A stretch of 64,000 bases of DNA. It comes from Paenibacillus baekrokdamisoli (GTDB lineage Bacteria; Bacillota; Bacilli; Paenibacillales; Paenibacillaceae). The translations under genes and the position numbers were made by a program. Location of the stretch: positions 3,410,001 to 3,474,000 of the forward strand of contig NZ_AP019308.1 in assembly GCF_003945345.1 (NCBI RefSeq). Reading direction: 5' to 3'. Every line of letters begins with the position of its first letter. The first letter of the stretch is position 1. The notes below the pieces were generated by a model. That model did no database searches. It was not told the origin of the DNA and saw only the letters and a list, made by a program, of their open reading frames with translations. Shown here piece by piece: positions 7,971 through 16,535 of this stretch.

Positions 7971-10235
7971 CTAATCGGGCTTACGCATGGTCAAGCTGAC
8001 CCGGCCCTTCTTCTCATCCACACTCAGCACCCAAACCGTCACCGTATCACCAACAGATACGACATCCGTCGGATGCTTGACGAACTTGTCACTAAGCTGC
8101 GAAATGTGGACGAGTCCGTCGTTCTTAATCCCGATATCGACGAAAGCTCCAAAATCGATAACGTTACGAACCGTTCCGTTAAGCTCCATCCCCGCCTTTA
8201 GATCCTCCATACTTAGAACATCCGTATGAAAAATCGGTGCAGGAAGCTCTTCCCGAGGATCTCTCCCAGGTCGCAGCAGGCTGTCCAGAATATCGCGCAG
8301 CGTTGGTACACCCACTCCAAGCTTCGGTGCGATTTCATCCACCTTCACAGCGCTCAGAGCGGCCTTGAATGCGTCAGAACCCAAGTCCTTAAGCTTAAGA
8401 CCAATCTCCTTGCAAAGCTTGTCTACGACGTCGTAGGACTCCGGATGGATCGGTGTCCGATCTAGCGGATTGGGACTCTCTAGGACGCGAATAAAGCCGA
8501 TACACTGCTCATACGTCTTCGCTCCGAGACGAGGTACGCTCTTCAGCGTCTTACGGTCACCGAATTTCCCTTTTTCCTCACGAAACTTCACAATGTTCTT
8601 AGCCGTGGTCGCATTAATCCCTGCCACGTAAGAAAGAAGTGATGGTGAAGCTGTATTAACATCAACACCAACGTGGTTAACCGCGGATTCCACGACACCG
8701 CCAAGTGTTTCTTCCAGCCTCTTCTGGCTGACGTCATGCTGGTATTGACCGACACCGATCGCTTTGGGCTCGATCTTAACAAGCTCAGCAAGCGGATCTT
8801 GCAGCCGCCTTGCAATGGATACCGCACTTCGCTCCGCTACATCCAGATCCGGAAATTCCTCAGCCGCGAGCTTAGAAGCGGAATAAACGCTCGCACCTGC
8901 CTCATTGACGATAATATATTTCAATTCATTAGCCGCGGCTAGGCCAGCTGCTTTGCGCTTGCTAATCAGGTCCGCAATGAACTGCTCCGTCTCCCGGGAG
9001 GCCGTGCCGTTACCAATGACAATAAGCTCGACTTTATAACGATCGATAAGCCCGTTGATCAGCTTCTCCGCTTCCGCAACCTTATTGTTAGGCGCAGTTG
9101 GGTAGGAAACTGCTACTTCTAACAGTTTGCCCGTCTCATCGATGACAGCTAGCTTACAGCCTGTCCGGAAGGCTGGATCGACACCAAGCACTACGTTGCC
9201 TCGCACAGGCGGCTGAAGCAGCAAATTACGCAGATTCATGGAGAAAATCTGAATGGCATGCTCCTCTGCTTTCTCCGTCAGCTCCCCACGAACCTCGCGC
9301 TCTATGGAAGGTGCGAGAAGTCGTTTGTAAGCATCTGAGATCGTTTGCAGCAGCACATCACGTATAAGAGCTGTCGTCCCGCCGCGGATGGTTTGACGAT
9401 CCATATAATCATGAATCCGCTCTGGTGCCACATCTAGCGATACACGAAGAACATCCTCACGTTCTGCTCGATTGATAGCAAGGACCCTGTGAGGCGGCAG
9501 CTTGCGAAATGGCTCTTGATAGTTGTAATACATTTCATAAACGGTTTCCTGCTTCGCATCCTTCGCTTCCGTGCGGATTATACCCTGGTCATAGGTAAAC
9601 TTACGTACCCATGCTCGTATCTTGGCGTCGTCTGCTAGCTGCTCCGCTATGATATCCATCGCACCCTGCAGAGCATCCTCAGCAGTAGGCACACCCTTCT
9701 CCTCATTTATGTAACGGGCTGCTTCGCGAAGCGGTTCACCTTGACGAGGCTGCGTCAATAACCAAGCGGCCAACGGTTCGAGCCCGCGCTCCTTCGCTAC
9801 ACTTGCCCTTGTCTTCCGCTTCTGACGGTAAGGACGGTATAAATCCTCAATCTCCTGCAGCTTAACTGAGGCTTCAATGGACTGCCGAAGCTCTTCCGTC
9901 AGCTTGCCCTGCTCGTCAATAAGCCGAATAACTTCCCTCTTGCGCGTCTCTAGATTCCGCATATATTGAAGCTTCTCTTCAATGGAGCGAAGCTCATTCT
10001 CATCGAGCTCGCCTGTCATTTCCTTCCGATATCTCGCGATAAAAGGAATCGTATTCCCTTCATCAAGCAGGCTCACAGCTGATTTCACCTTCGTGATTGG
10101 CAGACTTAGCCCGGCGGAAATTCGCTTAACAATTCGTTCCTGCTCTGCAGCCCGCTCCTCGGGAGTAAGCTCGATTTTACCTGAAGCGCCTTCTTCGAGA
10201 TCCTCATCCTTCATTCGTTGCTTCGTTTCAGCCAC
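7971..10235 (-). CDS. tex: Tex, RNA-binding transcription accessory protein
   Basis: Cytoplasmic nucleic-acid-binding protein of the Tex family (B. subtilis YdcI), 754 aa, normal length. An N-terminal helical Tex region includes LLDEGNTIPFIARYRKEMTG. A YqgF/RNase-H-like domain begins near residue 350 (VLGVDPAFRTGCKLAVID). Helix-hairpin-helix elements follow (NTASPSLLSYVAGINATTAK and a GAKTYEQCIGFIRV region), and a C-terminal S1 domain contains GTVRNVIDFGAFVDIGIKND. The start is GTG at 10235 with GGGAG 9 bases upstream. It is a single gene bounded by terminators. Confidence 0.95.
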   Translation of the reverse strand: MAETKQRMKDEDLEEGASGKIELTPEERAAEQERIVKRISAGLSLPITKVKSAVSLLDEGNTIPFIARYRKEMTGELDENELRSIEEKLQYMRNLETRKREVIRLIDEQGKLTEELRQSIEASVKLQEIEDLYRPYRQKRKTRASVAKERGLEPLAAWLLTQPRQGEPLREAARYINEEKGVPTAEDALQGAMDIIAEQLADDAKIRAWVRKFTYDQGIIRTEAKDAKQETVYEMYYNYQEPFRKLPPHRVLAINRAEREDVLRVSLDVAPERIHDYMDRQTIRGGTTALIRDVLLQTISDAYKRLLAPSIEREVRGELTEKAEEHAIQIFSMNLRNLLLQPPVRGNVVLGVDPAFRTGCKLAVIDETGKLLEVAVSYPTAPNNKVAEAEKLINGLIDRYKVELIVIGNGTASRETEQFIADLISKRKAAGLAAANELKYIIVNEAGASVYSASKLAAEEFPDLDVAERSAVSIARRLQDPLAELVKIEPKAIGVGQYQHDVSQKRLEETLGGVVESAVNHVGVDVNTASPSLLSYVAGINATTAKNIVKFREEKGKFGDRKTLKSVPRLGAKTYEQCIGFIRVLESPNPLDRTPIHPESYDVVDKLCKEIGLKLKDLGSDAFKAALSAVKVDEIAPKLGVGVPTLRDILDSLLRPGRDPREELPAPIFHTDVLSMEDLKAGMELNGTVRNVIDFGAFVDIGIKNDGLVHISQLSDKFVKHPTDVVSVGDTVTVWVLSVDEKKGRVSLTMRKPD

Positions 10236-10280
10236 TCTATCTAACTCCCTCTCAGGTCACCCTATTATTCTGATAGTTCA

Positions 10281-10330
10281 AGAAGAAACGGCTTACGCCG
10301 TCCTTGACGGCGAAGTAAGTTTCTTCCCTC
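10281..10330 (+). repeat. Dispersed 50-bp hairpin repeat, copy 1 of 3
   Basis: Starts AGAAGAAACGGCTTACGCCG and ends GTTTCTTCCCTC. The outer arms GAAGAAAC/GTTTCTTC pair perfectly, and inner arms GCTT/AAGY and CGCCG/CGGCG close a compact hairpin. Near-identical copies lie at 21521 and 44973. This one is between the MBL gene and tex. Confidence 0.9.
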
Positions 10331-10343
10331 TTATATTTGGACA

Positions 10344-10386
10344 AAACCCTTACGGGCCAGCTATATTAAGCCGGCACGTAAGGGTT
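10344..10386 (-). terminator. Terminator overlapping the end of the MBL gene
   Basis: Minus-strand stem AACCCTTACG..CCGGC / GCTGG..CGTAAGGGTT followed by TTTGTCC. The 5' arm encodes the last residues of the protein (NPYVPA) and the loop holds the stop codon. Confidence 0.75.
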
Positions 10387-10995
10387 ATTGGCCATTTCAT
10401 AACCGATCGTTGTCTGCGCCCCATGACCAGGATATACGCGCACATTCGGATCAAGCTTATACAGTTTCCCGCGGATAGAATCGTACAAATCCCGCTCCCG
10501 TCCACCAGGAAGATCCGTCCGTCCGACACCCATACGGAAAAGTACGTCACCGCTGATGAGCTGCTGGTCACACAGTAAGCTGACACTTCCAGGCGAATGA
10601 CCTGGCGTATGCATCACCTTAAAGGTATGGCCGATTAACTCCAGCTTCTGCCCTTCCGCTAAGCTGTACTCGGCAGGGTCCGTAGTAAGCGGCTCTGTAA
10701 CATCCGACCATCTAGCAGAGCCATTCTTGCGAGCATCTGTCAGCCAGTCGGCTTCCTCATCGTGAAGGTACACCGGACAGCCAGCTGCTTTGCGAACAGC
10801 ATCTACACCGCCCATATGATCAAAGTGCGCATGGGTCAGCACGATTGCTTCAATAGTTAAGTCTTTAATACGTTCCAGCAAACGCTTCGGCTGCATGCCA
10901 GGATCGACGATAAATCCGCGTTTGCCGGTTTCCTCTGTAAGGAGGTAGCAATTCGTCTGCAGCGGTCCTAATGTAAACGTCTCGATCTTCAGCAT
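10366..10995 (-). CDS. Metallo-beta-lactamase-fold hydrolase (glyoxalase II-like)
   Basis: Cytoplasmic binuclear-metal hydrolase of the glyoxalase II/YqgX type. Metal ligands are visible in LTHAHFDHMGG (HxHxDH), in MHTPGHSPGS, in the bridging Asp of LISGDVLFRMGVGRTD and in VYPGHG. The frame can extend to a TTG at 11010, but the ATG at 10995 lies one base after the stop codon of the upstream thioredoxin gene (TAAGATG). This indicates translational coupling and 209 aa. No strong Shine-Dalgarno precedes either start. The substrate is unknown; glutathione is absent in this lineage, so a bacillithiol or other thioester is more likely than a glutathione thioester (inference). Confidence 0.85.
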   Translation of the reverse strand: MLKIETFTLGPLQTNCYLLTEETGKRGFIVDPGMQPKRLLERIKDLTIEAIVLTHAHFDHMGGVDAVRKAAGCPVYLHDEEADWLTDARKNGSARWSDVTEPLTTDPAEYSLAEGQKLELIGHTFKVMHTPGHSPGSVSLLCDQQLISGDVLFRMGVGRTDLPGGRERDLYDSIRGKLYKLDPNVRVYPGHGAQTTIGYEMANNPYVPA

Positions 10996-10996
10996 C

Positions 10997-11563
10997 TTAT
11001 AAGGAGGCAAGCAGCTTATGTAGCTCTTGCACGATCACTTGCTGATATTCAGTGCCTTCTCCATAGCGACGACCTATCTCTTGACGTACAAGGCCAAGTT
11101 TCTCTTGGTAGTCTGCTGCTTCGCGGTCCGGATTCTCCTGTTTGAAAGCAACCATCGGTTCCTGAATGTAGCTCGTACGAGGACCCCATTGACCGAGAAC
11201 ATGACCACCTGTATCAGCAAAGATCACAATCGGAACAGCTCTGCCGCCCATTGTCAGGAACTCCTCCATCGTATCCATATGTTCTTCCATAATAAGCACT
11301 TCTGTAGGAATACCAGTAATCGCAAGCGTTTTGAAAATAACAGGAACGTTACGAACCACATCACCGCACCATTCTGCCATTAAGATCAGACAGCGCAAAT
11401 CATCACGATTGTTCAAGGACTCAAAAAACTCACGGTCGTCCTCGCTTTCAATTTCAAAACGGTTAGACCAATCCAGAAAAGCTTCTTTATTTTTTTGCAT
11501 CGTATCGATAAATTGCTGGGGGCTAATGCCTTTATTAAGCTTACTAGCAACGCTTTTACTCAT
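10997..11563 (-). CDS. Thioredoxin-fold protein with single active-site Cys
   Basis: Thioredoxin-family protein, 188 aa, cytoplasmic (no signal peptide). The region that normally holds CxxC reads LMAEWCGDVVRNVP, so the first Cys is kept and the second is replaced. The cis-Pro segment is present as GGRAVPIVIF. N- and C-terminal helical extensions of about 60 residues surround the fold. AGGAGG is 8 bases before the ATG. The gene is coupled to the MBL hydrolase directly downstream, so the two may act together on a thiol substrate. A monothiol chemistry or binding role is more likely than disulfide reduction. Confidence 0.82.
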   Translation of the reverse strand: MSKSVASKLNKGISPQQFIDTMQKNKEAFLDWSNRFEIESEDDREFFESLNNRDDLRCLILMAEWCGDVVRNVPVIFKTLAITGIPTEVLIMEEHMDTMEEFLTMGGRAVPIVIFADTGGHVLGQWGPRTSYIQEPMVAFKQENPDREAADYQEKLGLVRQEIGRRYGEGTEYQQVIVQELHKLLASL

Positions 11564-11664
11564 TTTTGGTGCCTCCTACATTTTTTTATGATGCCGCTTT
11601 AGATCCACTCTCTATGATGCCTATGTTTATTTTATTGTACCAAATGACACGCAGCCACCACAAA

Positions 11665-12282
11665 CTACACGGATTTGCCACGACTTTTGATCACTTTGAA
11701 TAGAATGTAAGCCACAAGCAAGGCCAATGCAATCAGAATGGCAGGCTGCACATATGGGGCTGCTTTTTCATCGATATTTTTCCATTGATCACCAAGACTT
11801 GAGCCTAGGTATACGAACAACAACGACCATGGAAGCGAAGCGAGTGCACTAAGAAATGTGAAATACCAAAAATTCATCCGTGCCATACCGGCAGGAATGG
11901 AGATCGCTTGTCTCATAACGGGTACGAAACGAGCAGTAAACACGATACCAGCACCGTATTTGTTAAACCAATGCTCTGCTTTATCGAGCTGCTTAGGACC
12001 GATTTTAATGATTTTGCCATACTTTTCAAAGAAAGGCCTACCTGCATAACGACCAATGGCATACAAAATCCACTGCTGAACAACCGCACCAATTGTACCG
12101 GCTATGACTGCACCGATAAATGTAAACTGGTTGCCTCCCGCATCAGATACCATGTAACCTGCATATCCGAGAACAACTTCACTTGGAATAACCTCAAGCA
12201 TGAGTCCCAAAACAATACCAAAATACCCTAAACCTTCAATCCATTGCAGCAGCGAGTTAACCATATCGTGAAACCAACTCAT
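11665..12282 (-). CDS. DedA/SNARE-associated family membrane protein
   Basis: Integral membrane protein, 205 aa, of the DedA superfamily, members of which are implicated in undecaprenyl-phosphate or phospholipid recycling and membrane homeostasis. Hydrophobic segments lie near residues 15-45, 50-75, 135-165 and 175-200. The family motifs are visible: E-x-x-P in LEVIPSEVVLG, GRYAGRPFFEKYGK, and F-x-x-R-x-x-P with following G in VFTARFVPVMRQAISIPAGM. The ATG follows GGGAGATGGAGA. It stands alone between the thioredoxin and cupredoxin genes. Confidence 0.9.
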   Translation of the reverse strand: MSWFHDMVNSLLQWIEGLGYFGIVLGLMLEVIPSEVVLGYAGYMVSDAGGNQFTFIGAVIAGTIGAVVQQWILYAIGRYAGRPFFEKYGKIIKIGPKQLDKAEHWFNKYGAGIVFTARFVPVMRQAISIPAGMARMNFWYFTFLSALASLPWSLLFVYLGSSLGDQWKNIDEKAAPYVQPAILIALALLVAYILFKVIKSRGKSV

Positions 12283-12369
12283 TCTCCATCTCCCATTCCT
12301 ATAAGTTTCAACTAGTCAATGTCTCTATATGTTGGACTTATAAGGTATTCTAGCATACTTGAAGACAGG

Positions 12370-12423
12370 CCTCCATAGCAGTCATGCTGGGCCAGTCCTC
12401 CATTGCAGTCATGCTGGGCCAAG
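12370..12423 (+). repeat. 27-bp direct repeat, two copies
   Basis: CCTCCATAGCAGTCATGCTG... at 12370 is repeated at 12397 with few changes. The pair lies in the 196-bp gap between divergent dedA and cupredoxin genes, in the leader or promoter area of the latter. No function is evident. Confidence 0.8.
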
Positions 12424-12478
12424 CCCCCGCATAGACTAGTGTAATCTATTTAAATGAAAAGAAGGTGAGAAGATCCCT

Positions 12479-12925
12479 ATGGCCAAAATCTTTGTTGTAA
12501 CCAAAAAACAGCTTCGTTTGTTTTCCATCCTGCTGCTAGTCGTGCTCCTTGCAGCCGCATGTCTCAAATGGAATCAATCCAGAGCTGCATCCGCTGTCCC
12601 GCAGGAGCCTCGGATTTTCCAGCTCGTTACGGGCGAATTCTCAACAAAAACCGATGCGGGGAAAGAAATCGAGGTCTACCGGTGGGATCCAGGCACGGTA
12701 GTCGTTAGTCAAGGCGAGCTTGTGGAGCTGCACATTACGGGTATAAACGGTAAATCCCATCCTTTTGTCATTGAAGAGCTCGGAATTAAAGGGGAAGTAA
12801 CCAAAGGAAAAACGACGATCGTCCGTTTCACTGCTGCGCATAAGGGAACCTATCCAATCGTTTGTCTCACTCACACGACCATGGAGCACGGTGGTCCTAT
12901 GGTTGGGTACATAGTCGTTCAGTAG
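12479..12925 (+). CDS. Membrane-anchored cupredoxin-like copper protein
   Basis: 148-aa exported protein. Hydrophobic residues 13-28 form a signal peptide or anchor ending in LLAAAC, which could be a weak lipobox. The mature part is a cupredoxin fold with a full set of type 1 copper ligands: His in KSHPFVI, Cys and His in YPIVCLTH, and Met in GGPMVGY. The late MEHGGPM segment resembles plastocyanin-like domains of quinol/cytochrome oxidase subunits and nitrous-oxide reductase. No oxidase gene is adjacent, so it may be an electron carrier or a copper chaperone. The start follows AAGGTGAGAAG at a slightly long spacing. Confidence 0.8.
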   Translation: MAKIFVVTKKQLRLFSILLLVVLLAAACLKWNQSRAASAVPQEPRIFQLVTGEFSTKTDAGKEIEVYRWDPGTVVVSQGELVELHITGINGKSHPFVIEELGIKGEVTKGKTTIVRFTAAHKGTYPIVCLTHTTMEHGGPMVGYIVVQ

Positions 12926-12983
12926 GAGAGTGACCGCATAAAAGCAGGGTGCATATATAAGAGGTAGAGAGGAGTCGGTGACG

Positions 12984-13295
12984 ATGAAACCTTCTGCCCA
13001 GAAACATAATTCGGACTATCCGTCCGCCCGCAAAATTCGACGCGCCTGCGAGAATGAGCTCTATCGAACCGTGAAGCGATTAGGTATTTATATTGCCAAG
13101 GATCGTATAACGCAAGCAGAGAAACTGTATTTTCAAAAGGTCATTCTTAACCTTCAATGGATTCACGAGAATTTCAGTAATCGCAAGCTGCTCTCTGACT
13201 GGTGGGATGAGAATCTCAGCGCTGAGATAGCAGAATTATGGGAAGTTGATCGTAATAAGCTGTGTACTGCTTTCCGGGATGCATTTGGCGGGTAA
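12984..13295 (+). CDS. Conserved hypothetical protein, 103 aa
   Basis: Small basic protein without membrane segments. It has Trp-rich helices (LNLQWIHENF, LLSDWWDENLSAEIAELWEVD) and ends in FRDAFGG. No domain recognised. The frame opens at a GTG (12978), but the GGAG ribosome site is only 3 bases from it and 9 bases from the ATG at 12984, so I choose the ATG. It probably shares a transcript with the cupredoxin gene 58 bases upstream and converges on the BenE-like gene. Confidence 0.65.
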   Translation: MKPSAQKHNSDYPSARKIRRACENELYRTVKRLGIYIAKDRITQAEKLYFQKVILNLQWIHENFSNRKLLSDWWDENLSAEIAELWEVDRNKLCTAFRDAFGG

Positions 13296-13346
13296 GGCAA
13301 GTGGGATAGAATCTGTTATGCCTTGAGGAAGCAGACTTCGACATGT

Positions 13347-14567
13347 TCAAGGCTTGATGATATCCCGTCTGCCTTCACCCAATATTTTAGCTGTTATCAA
13401 GCCGATGAGCATACACCATACAGGAGCCGATATTCCCAAATAAGAAACGTTGAAAACCGCGATGATAAAGGTAATAAGTGCTGCATATCGGTATGACGAC
13501 TGTCTAAAGGTTGATTTCATGCTTTGCATAAATAGGCCGATTAATGAGAAGCCCGTAATAAGCAAAATGAAAGGTGTCGGCAGGATACTCATAAATGCCA
13601 CTACCTTCCAAGCCAATAAACCGAACAGTGCCACCAGCCCTCCAGAAACAATACCCGCGATATAGCGATGTTCCTTGGGACCTGACCGTTCGTCACTGCA
13701 GACCATGCTCATCATTCCTCCTATATTGACTGCGTGACCGCCGAACCATCCGGCAAAGGCAGTCGCCATCCCTGTAAATACGATTGATTTGGCTACAGGA
13801 GGTTGATAGCCGTTCTTACGAAGAGCAGCTAGTCCGACGAATACGTCATTGCTCAGAATAAGAATTGCGAGTGGTATCGATAGAGAGACGAATCCATTCA
13901 CTGAGAAGGAGGGCATGATATTATGAGGCCATACAAACGAATAATTCTCCCCTGCCGGAAAGTCATTCACTAGAGCCAGATACACCAAGCCGAGCGCAAC
14001 CACGCCCAATACGGGAGGAACCTTCCTTGATACTCGGGACACTAGAAGAAATCCCAGCAGGGCGATTACACCCAATAGATAGTTTTCCTTAAAAGCAGGG
14101 ATCATTTTCGCAATATGCGTGAAAATCAAACCAGCAAGCATCGCTTCAAGCAGTGGCTTCGGAAGCCATTCCAGCAGCTTTGCCGAAAACCCCGATAAGC
14201 CAAAAAAAACGATGAGCATTCCGGCCATGATTACGCTGCCGGCAAGCTCATCGATATGATAATGAACGGCTGTTGTACTCAAAAAGGCGGCAGCCGTAAT
14301 CGAATGAGCACCGCCGAATGGGATTTTATAAATGACAGACAGGACCAAATTGAATAAACCGCCGAAAAAGTAGACAACGAATAGCCAAGATATTAATTCG
14401 GAATTCGTAAATCCTGCATGTTCTGCACTGCTTAATATGAGGGCGGTGCCACCCGTACAGGGCAGTAAGGCCGAAAGAACACCGCTAAGTACATTTTGGA
14501 CGTTTATCTTTGCAGCAGGCTTCACTTCTTCACGATCCTTGGCACGATTACGCTCAATCCCTCTCAT
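13347..14567 (-). CDS. BenE-family (benzoate/H+ symporter-like) membrane transporter
   Basis: Polytopic membrane protein, 406 aa, with about 11-12 hydrophobic segments. Family hallmarks include an N-terminal GVLSALLPCTGGTALILSSA, IPFGGAHSITAAAFLSTTA, and a late GGHAVNIGGMMSMVCSD followed by RYIAGIVSGG, matching the BenE/YdcO pattern. A start at 14573 (TTG) is possible, but GGGAAG is 9 bases before the ATG at 14567. Its 5' end overlaps a tiny membrane-protein gene by 14 bases, and it closes a probable nitrogen operon. Benzoate itself need not be the substrate. A carboxylate released by the operon nitrilase is an attractive guess. Confidence 0.82.
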   Translation of the reverse strand: MRGIERNRAKDREEVKPAAKINVQNVLSGVLSALLPCTGGTALILSSAEHAGFTNSELISWLFVVYFFGGLFNLVLSVIYKIPFGGAHSITAAAFLSTTAVHYHIDELAGSVIMAGMLIVFFGLSGFSAKLLEWLPKPLLEAMLAGLIFTHIAKMIPAFKENYLLGVIALLGFLLVSRVSRKVPPVLGVVALGLVYLALVNDFPAGENYSFVWPHNIMPSFSVNGFVSLSIPLAILILSNDVFVGLAALRKNGYQPPVAKSIVFTGMATAFAGWFGGHAVNIGGMMSMVCSDERSGPKEHRYIAGIVSGGLVALFGLLAWKVVAFMSILPTPFILLITGFSLIGLFMQSMKSTFRQSSYRYAALITFIIAVFNVSYLGISAPVWCMLIGLITAKILGEGRRDIIKP

Positions 14568-14682
14568 TATCAAGATCTTCCCATTTTCTGGAGTACGCCA
14601 TATTCGTTACCCAGAATGTCATCCAAGCAATAATGCCGACAATGACTACCGCAGCGATCCAAATCCCAACTGGTACGTTCAT
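14554..14682 (-). CDS. Small single-pass membrane protein, 42 aa
   Basis: Too short for most ORF callers. It begins MNVPVGIWIAAVVIVGIIAW, a single hydrophobic helix, then a short hydrophilic tail containing SRKWEDLDNERD. The evidence for translation is a strong AGGAGG 8 bases before the ATG and its tight link with the BenE-like gene: the last 14 bases overlap the next start, so the two are translationally coupled. By analogy with small accessory subunits of other secondary transporters, it may assist or regulate the BenE-like carrier. That role is inference. Confidence 0.75.
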   Translation of the reverse strand: MNVPVGIWIAAVVIVGIIAWMTFWVTNMAYSRKWEDLDNERD

Positions 14683-14745
14683 GTATATACCTCCTATCGT
14701 TTGCATCTGATGTAAATCGTCCCCGTCTTGCACAAGCCTTAGATG

Positions 14746-15693
14746 TTAACGAAATTCCACGATTGCTTGTTTATCCTCTTTTACAATCAATTGAAACACA
14801 TCGGGACGATTGTAATGGCCGACGACGTCAAAATCAAAACGGCTTTGCGTAACCTGCGACATATCCAGATCTGCCAGCAGCATTCCTTCTTGATCAAATA
14901 AAGGATTAGATACATACTCGCCGAGCGGCCCTACAATAGCACTGCCGCCTCTGGACAGCACATCGGGATCTTGGGCAATATCATCATATCCGTACAGGTC
15001 AGTAGGATAAGAGTCTTTGGTTACAAATTGATTGCTGGATACAACAAAGCAGCGGCCCTCACAAGCAATGTGGCGGATAGTCGATTGCCATGTCTCTCTT
15101 GCATCTGCGGTTGGCGTTATCAGGATATCAATCCCTTTCGCATACATGGCCGTTCTAGCAAGCGGCATATAGTTCTCCCAGCAGATCAGGCCCCCTATAC
15201 GCCCAAAAGGGGTATCGATAACCGTCAAAGTGCTCCCATCCCCTTGTCCCCACAGCAGACGCTCCGCTCCCGTTGGAATGAGCTTCCTATGTTTGCCGAG
15301 CATTTCTCCATCTGGACCTATATACAGGATCGAATTGTAGAGAGTGGATTTGCTAAACTGATTATCTCGCTCCACTACGCCAACAATAAGATAGACACCG
15401 GCTTCCCTAGCGATCTCTCCCAAATACTCCGTATCTTCGCCTGGAATATCAATGGCGCTTTCCCAATATCGTTCCCAGTCCTTCCGACCCTCGGACGTGC
15501 GGCTTCCAACCCTTGTGCCCATGGATAGGCCGCGGGGGTAACCCGAAACAAAAACCTCGGGAAATACGACCAATTGTGCACCTTCGGAACTCGCTTGTTT
15601 CGTCCAGCTAGCTATTTTATCCAAAGCAGATATTTTGTCAAAAAGGATCGGTGCGGATTGGATAACTGCGACTCGGACATTTTGATTACTCAT
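14746..15693 (-). CDS. Nitrilase-family C-N hydrolase
   Basis: Cytoplasmic nitrilase-superfamily enzyme, 315 aa, hydrolysing nitriles to carboxylate and ammonia (or cyanide to formate and ammonia). The Glu-Lys-Cys triad is complete: E46 in VVFPEVFVSGYPRG, Lys in GKHRKLIPTGAERLLWGQGD near 136, and Cys in GGLICWENYMPLARTAMY near 170. ICWENYMPLAR is the form typical of true nitrilases rather than amidases of the superfamily. The gene starts two bases after the hemD stop, so it is coupled to siroheme and nitrite-reduction genes. This suggests a role in assimilating nitrogen from nitriles. Confidence 0.88.
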   Translation of the reverse strand: MSNQNVRVAVIQSAPILFDKISALDKIASWTKQASSEGAQLVVFPEVFVSGYPRGLSMGTRVGSRTSEGRKDWERYWESAIDIPGEDTEYLGEIAREAGVYLIVGVVERDNQFSKSTLYNSILYIGPDGEMLGKHRKLIPTGAERLLWGQGDGSTLTVIDTPFGRIGGLICWENYMPLARTAMYAKGIDILITPTADARETWQSTIRHIACEGRCFVVSSNQFVTKDSYPTDLYGYDDIAQDPDVLSRGGSAIVGPLGEYVSNPLFDQEGMLLADLDMSQVTQSRFDFDVVGHYNRPDVFQLIVKEDKQAIVEFR

Positions 15694-15695
15694 CC

Positions 15696-16535
15696 TTACA
15701 CCTCAGCCTGATCAAGATTTTGTTCACATGCAGAATAGTAACGAGACAGCTCAACAATCATGGCGCCCATTCGTTCGAGTTCAGGCATTACCACTCGATT
15801 GATTCCCTCTTCTCTTAAGGCTCCTGAGGTAACTTTGCCAACAGCCCCAGCTATTACGCCTCCGTTAAAGGCCAGTCTTATGTCACTCTCCACACCCATT
15901 TCCCGGGCATACTCGAACAGATATTGAACTTGAATACGTGTCGTAAAACAAACCGCATCAACAAGGCCATTTGTGAGCTCATGTACGATTGTCTGAAGGG
16001 TATATCTTTCTGGCGCGTGATGCCTATAAGGAAGAAGAATTTGTATCTCCTTTGTTCCATTGCTCTCCATAAAATTTTGAATGGGAGGCGATAACTCCCC
16101 ATGTAACTGAATCATCACACGCTGACCCGCGAAGTCATGCTGGGCAAGCTTCACAAGAAGATCGTTCACCGTGCCGTCATCATCGCTTACGATTGGCTGC
16201 AGATCATGCTTTTTCAGAAATGCATAGGTCTTATAGCCTCTGGAGGCGATTTTTGCTTTGGCAACTGCTGCTGTGAAAGCAGGGAGGATGTTCAGTTTAT
16301 CCGCTGCTTGATATAGGGCTTCAGCCCCCAACCCGGTGGTAAACAAGATCCAATCCGCACCTTCTCGTGCGAATCTGGTCAAGCCTTGCTCTAGCTCTCT
16401 CTCGTCAAAGACGCTGATCCCTTGAAGCGGTCGGCTAACAGCGATGCCACCCTGCTTCCCAATAATGGCTTGCATCTCGTTTATTTTCTGAGACCCGGCA
16501 ATTACGATTCTTTTGCCATTCAGCGTATTGCTCAT
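15696..16535 (-). CDS. hemD: Uroporphyrinogen-III synthase
   Basis: HEM4-domain enzyme, 279 aa, that cyclises hydroxymethylbilane to uroporphyrinogen III, the precursor of siroheme. Recognisable elements are GKRIVIAGSQKINEM at the start, DWILFTTGLGAEAL, the central PLQGISVF and LLPYRHHAP, and the C-terminal VDAVCFTTRIQVQYLFEYA. The start codon overlaps the nitrite-reductase stop (ATGA), so the pair is translationally coupled. The context says it supplies siroheme for that enzyme and is not the general heme-pathway hemD. Similarity of this protein class is low, so the call leans partly on context. Confidence 0.85.
   Translation of the reverse strand: MSNTLNGKRIVIAGSQKINEMQAIIGKQGGIAVSRPLQGISVFDERELEQGLTRFAREGADWILFTTGLGAEALYQAADKLNILPAFTAAVAKAKIASRGYKTYAFLKKHDLQPIVSDDDGTVNDLLVKLAQHDFAGQRVMIQLHGELSPPIQNFMESNGTKEIQILLPYRHHAPERYTLQTIVHELTNGLVDAVCFTTRIQVQYLFEYAREMGVESDIRLAFNGGVIAGAVGKVTSGALREEGINRVVMPELERMGAMIVELSRYYSACEQNLDQAEV

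Noticed and set aside
14838..14850. GCTTTGCGT, the reverse complement of the GEMM-I core, inside the nitrilase gene
   Set aside because: It is within coding sequence and lacks the other conserved aptamer parts.
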